From the NCBI GenBank assembly GCA_025351985.1, contig JANXUW010000493.1, positions 1-6,052 of the forward strand: a DNA stretch of 6,052 nucleotides, in the 5' to 3' direction. Numbering within the stretch: the first letter of the stretch is position 1; each line of letters opens with the position of its first letter. Positions 5,951 through 6,052 of this stretch are shown in pieces. The translations under genes and the position numbers were made by a program. Under the pieces are notes generated by a model, which was not told the DNA's origin, searched no databases, and saw only the letters and a program-made list of their open reading frames with translations. The DNA is from Pseudolysobacter sp. Its GTDB lineage: Bacteria > Pseudomonadota > Gammaproteobacteria > Xanthomonadales > Rhodanobacteraceae.

Positions 5951-6052
5951 TCATGCTTGGTTTTTTTCTAGCAGGGCTTTTTTGAAATCGCCTCTTTTGG
6001 CCAAATAAAGAGGGAAAGCAATAATCCAGAGCAAGAGGCAACTGAAGAACCA
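5951..6052 (-). CDS. C-terminal fragment of a membrane protein, runs off right edge
   Basis: A minus-strand frame open from the window edge gives 33 residues and ends at TGA (5953-5951). It reads as a hydrophobic helix, WFFSCLLLWIIAFPLYLA, followed by a basic tail KRGDFKKALLEKNQA. A final membrane helix with a short positively charged cytoplasmic tail is how many small bacterial membrane proteins end, and the WIIAFPLYLAKR wording resembles the C-termini of several uncharacterised ones. The family cannot be named from so little. The stretch is about 40% G+C, clearly below the rest of the window. Its stop lies 30 nt before the chosen start of the Nmad2-like gene, which suggests co-transcription. 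Confidence 0.6.
   Translation of the reverse strand, partial: WFFSCLLLWIIAFPLYLAKRGDFKKALLEKNQA
5991..6013. repeat. Inverted repeat inside the membrane-protein fragment
   Basis: CCTCTTT and AAAGAGG form a perfect 7-bp stem around a 9-base loop that contains the palindrome TGGCCA. It lies within the coding fragment, just after the codons of its last membrane helix, and has no T-run on either side, so a terminator role is unlikely. It may simply be chance in a low-complexity stretch. Confidence 0.3.

Noticed and set aside
5965..5986. T-rich stretches flanking GCAGGGC, considered as an intrinsic terminator on the plus strand
   Set aside because: There is no adequate GC-rich stem before either T-run, no plus-strand gene ends here, and the bases are explained by lysine and asparagine codons of the minus-strand fragment.

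Overview
This is a moderately GC-rich bacterial chromosome segment. Sampled gene stretches run about 57-62% G+C by hand count. All supported genes lie on the minus strand, so transcription runs from right to left. A RoxA/YcfD-type ribosomal oxygenase, a SucA whose N-terminus resembles the xanthomonad form, and a GNAT protein with a phospholipase-D-like tail together suggest a gammaproteobacterium, probably of the Xanthomonadales/Lysobacterales (Rhodanobacteraceae-like). This placement is inferred from remembered family resemblance, not from a search.

Layout in the direction of transcription, right edge to left edge: (1) the last 33 codons of a membrane-protein gene entering from beyond the window (5951-6052), much more AT-rich than the rest; (2) a 212-residue protein that I recognise as Nmad2-like (nucleotide-modification-associated domain 2), at 5282-5920; (3) a membrane histidine kinase with a MASE1-like sensor and a HisKA_3/HATPase core (3554-5263), with no response regulator in the window; (4) roxA, the ribosomal protein L16 arginine hydroxylase (2309-3511); (5) a GNAT acetyltransferase fused to a degenerate phospholipase-D-like domain (1308-2312), whose ATG overlaps the roxA stop; (6) a 208-bp gap with a good sigma-70 -10 element; (7) the first 366 codons of sucA, the E1 subunit of 2-oxoglutarate dehydrogenase, running off the left edge (1-1099).

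The first five genes are tightly packed, with gaps of about 30, 18 and 42 bp and then an overlap. They could be read together, although a perfect TATAAT in the kinase-roxA gap suggests that roxA and the GNAT gene may also have their own promoter. roxA and the GNAT gene share the same 8-base ribosome-binding segment (TGGAATCA) at identical spacing. This fixes both starts and marks the pair as a translational unit. sucA appears to be a separate transcription unit. Three of the five genes with visible starts (sucA, roxA and the kinase) begin with GTG.

The least ordinary parts are the stand-alone Nmad2-like gene next to an orphan membrane kinase, and the coupling of a ribosome-modifying oxygenase to an acetyltransferase/PLD-like fusion. 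I saw no tRNA, rRNA, CRISPR array, insertion sequence, attachment site or origin.
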